Below, in pieces: positions 63,168-64,000 of a stretch of DNA of 64,000 bases. Source of the stretch: Flavobacteriaceae bacterium MAR_2009_75 (GTDB lineage: Bacteria > Bacteroidota > Bacteroidia > Flavobacteriales > Flavobacteriaceae); NCBI GenBank assembly GCA_002813285.1, contig PHTZ01000001.1, positions 1,076,501 through 1,140,500 on the forward strand, given 5' to 3'. The translations under genes and the position numbers were made by a program. Each line of letters begins with the position of its first letter. The stretch's first letter is position 1. The notes under the pieces are model-generated. The model saw only the letters and a program-made list of their open reading frames with translations. It did no database searches and was not told the DNA's origin.

Positions 63168-63182
63168 GTGGGCAATGAGGGA
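63168..63182. repeat. right attachment site (attR)
   Basis: GTGGGCAATGAGGGA, which here covers one base 3' of the tRNA, the discriminator, the 3' acceptor strand and the end of the T arm. Confidence 0.88.
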
Positions 63183-63243
63183 TTCGAACCCCCGACCCCC
63201 TCGGTGTAAACGAGGTGCTCTGAACCAACTGAGCTAATTGCCC
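63169..63243 (-). tRNA. tRNA-Val (TAC)
   Basis: 75 bases on the minus strand, CCA not encoded. Acceptor GGGCAAT/ATTGCCC, D arm GCTC...GAGC, anticodon stem CCTCG/CGAGG with loop TTTACAC (anticodon TAC at 63206-63208), T arm GGGGG/CCCTC with one wobble. It is intact despite the insertion. Confidence 0.97.
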
Positions 63244-63303
63244 GAAAAGGTGTGCAAATATAGAATTCTTTTATCTTCTCCCAAAGAAAAAAATAAATAA
63301 ATT

Positions 63304-64000
63304 TTAAAGGATTTCCGCTACTGTAAAATTGCTTCCTCCAACGAACACAAAATCAATAGGTTTAGAATTATCCAAGGCTGAATGATACGCTTCAAACACT
63401 GAAAAAAAAGATTTTCCCTTTAACTCAAATCCTTCTGCTGCTTCTTTTAAAACCTGAGCATCTAGGCCCCGTTCTAAATTAGGTTTACAAAAGTAATATG
63501 TAGCTTCTTTAGGGAACAATGGCAGAATATCATCTAAGTTTTTCCCCTTGACGAACCCTAAAACGATATGTAAGCTTTGATAATCCTGTTTAAGTATTTG
63601 CTCTATCACCAAAGACAAACCCTCTTTGTTGTGTGCAGTATCGCAAATAACCTGTGGCTCAGTCCGTAATTGTTGCCACCTCCCCATTAAGCCAGTATTC
63701 TCCACAACCTTGTTCAAACCTGATTGTATGTGGTTTTCTTCAACATCGAAGCCTTTCAAGCTCAATATCGTGGTTACGACACCCTTAATATTCGTATTTT
63801 GGTAAGCCCCTAAAAGAGAGGTTTGATATTCTTCAATCTTCTTTTGGTCTGCAAATACTAACGGAGCATTCTTCTCCCCCGCTATAGATTCAAAAACGGA
63901 TGCTATCTCTTTCTGATATTCACTAATAACAACAGGAACATTTTCCTTAATAATTCCGCCTTTTTCATAAGCAATCTTCTCAAGAGTGTCACCAAGCATA
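63304..64000 (-). CDS. folC: folylpolyglutamate / dihydrofolate synthase, C-terminal part (start lies beyond the window)
   Basis: About 232 codons of the C-terminal half are present. LGDTLEKIAYEKGGIIK is the central conserved stretch, followed by the linker and the C-terminal Mur-ligase-like domain with CDTAHNKEGLSLVIEQI, LGFVKGKNLDDILPLF and the closing FVGGSNFTVAEIL. The P-loop half is outside. Adds glutamate to folates. The Met at 63999 is internal to the protein, not the start. It lies 60 bases upstream of tRNA-Val(TAC) on the same strand. Confidence 0.92.
   Translation of the reverse strand, partial: MLGDTLEKIAYEKGGIIKENVPVVISEYQKEIASVFESIAGEKNAPLVFADQKKIEEYQTSLLGAYQNTNIKGVVTTILSLKGFDVEENHIQSGLNKVVENTGLMGRWQQLRTEPQVICDTAHNKEGLSLVIEQILKQDYQSLHIVLGFVKGKNLDDILPLFPKEATYYFCKPNLERGLDAQVLKEAAEGFELKGKSFFSVFEAYHSALDNSKPIDFVFVGGSNFTVAEIL

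Larger units (their letters stand above)
51043..63182. mobile_element. integrated element of about 12.1 kb in the 3' end of tRNA-Val(TAC)
   Basis: Bounded by the exact 15-bp repeat GTGGGCAATGAGGGA at 51043-51057 and 63168-63182; the right copy is the 3' end of an intact tRNA-Val. Left to right: tyrosine recombinase, small protein, HTH protein, excisionase-like HTH protein, SF3 helicase, Toprim/zinc-finger protein, two unassigned proteins, terminator, then cargo (zinc-ribbon two-TM protein, small ORFs, SRAP, membrane coiled-coil protein). No relaxase, type IV secretion or phage structural gene is visible. Gene density and the divergent small genes differ from the flanks. Confidence 0.9.

Noticed and set aside
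51043-63182. Element as a prophage or a conjugative element
   Set aside because: No capsid, tail, lysis, relaxase or type IV secretion genes were seen.

Overview
The window comes from a marine-type member of the Flavobacteriaceae (Bacteroidota). The evidence is a gliding and type IX secretion pair (gldJ, porV), an ECF sigma/FecR/TonB-receptor signalling locus with a DUF4974-type anti-sigma factor, many lipoproteins with a Cys lipobox, an AT-rich genome, and repeated use of the Bacteroidota promoter box TAnnTTTG just upstream of starts. Most of the window is a stable chromosomal backbone. One stretch of about 12.1 kb (51043-63182) is an integrated mobile element.

Layout. 1-2.9 kb: sugar-related genes on the minus strand (Gfo/Idh/MocA oxidoreductase cut by the left edge, DUF1080 lipoprotein, MFS transporter). 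3-7 kb: small lipoprotein, PAS histidine kinase, folD and ffh. 7-12.6 kb: a repeat-rich surface lipoprotein divergent from an ECF sigma factor, a FecR anti-sigma factor and a TonB-dependent receptor that is broken by a one-base shift in a G tract. 12.7-22.7 kb: TetR regulator with an AhpD-like target and a clear operator, HAD dehalogenase, argS, a three-gene run ending in a BCCT transporter, AraC regulator, cupin, thyA. 22.7-29.9 kb: DUF6807 and DUF1080 proteins, ergothioneine genes egtB and egtD with a DUF427 gene, a CBM48 protein, a class V PLP enzyme, a 2TM protein and folA. 29.9-37.2 kb: murI, a PafA-like phosphatase, mlaE-mlaF, DUF389, manC and a SprT-like protease. 37.3-46.1 kb: a fused, apparently exported EutB-EutC ethanolamine ammonia-lyase, SDR, M28 peptidase, pdhC/pdhA, cdd and porV. 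46.5-51 kb: gldJ, murF, tRNA-Val(GAC) and a Tat-exported beta-propeller protein. 63.2-64 kb: tRNA-Val(TAC) and the C-terminal part of folC.

The mobile element sits in the 3' end of the tRNA-Val(TAC) gene and is bounded by an exact 15-bp direct repeat. It carries a tyrosine recombinase, two HTH/excisionase-like proteins, a primase-like zinc-finger/Toprim-like protein, a P4-type SF3 helicase, two unassigned replication-module genes, and a cargo zone. The cargo zone holds a zinc-ribbon two-TM protein, a 23-codon repeat peptide with its own terminator, a SRAP (HMCES/YedK) protein, and a membrane-anchored coiled-coil protein. No relaxase, conjugation gene or virion gene is visible, so it resembles a satellite or a minimal integrative element more than an ICE or a prophage. 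It also brings its own terminator to replace the one it displaced from the tRNA gene. This element is the best candidate for an undescribed system here. The fused exported EutBC, the frameshifted receptor and the absence of porU between gldJ and porV are the main oddities of the backbone.
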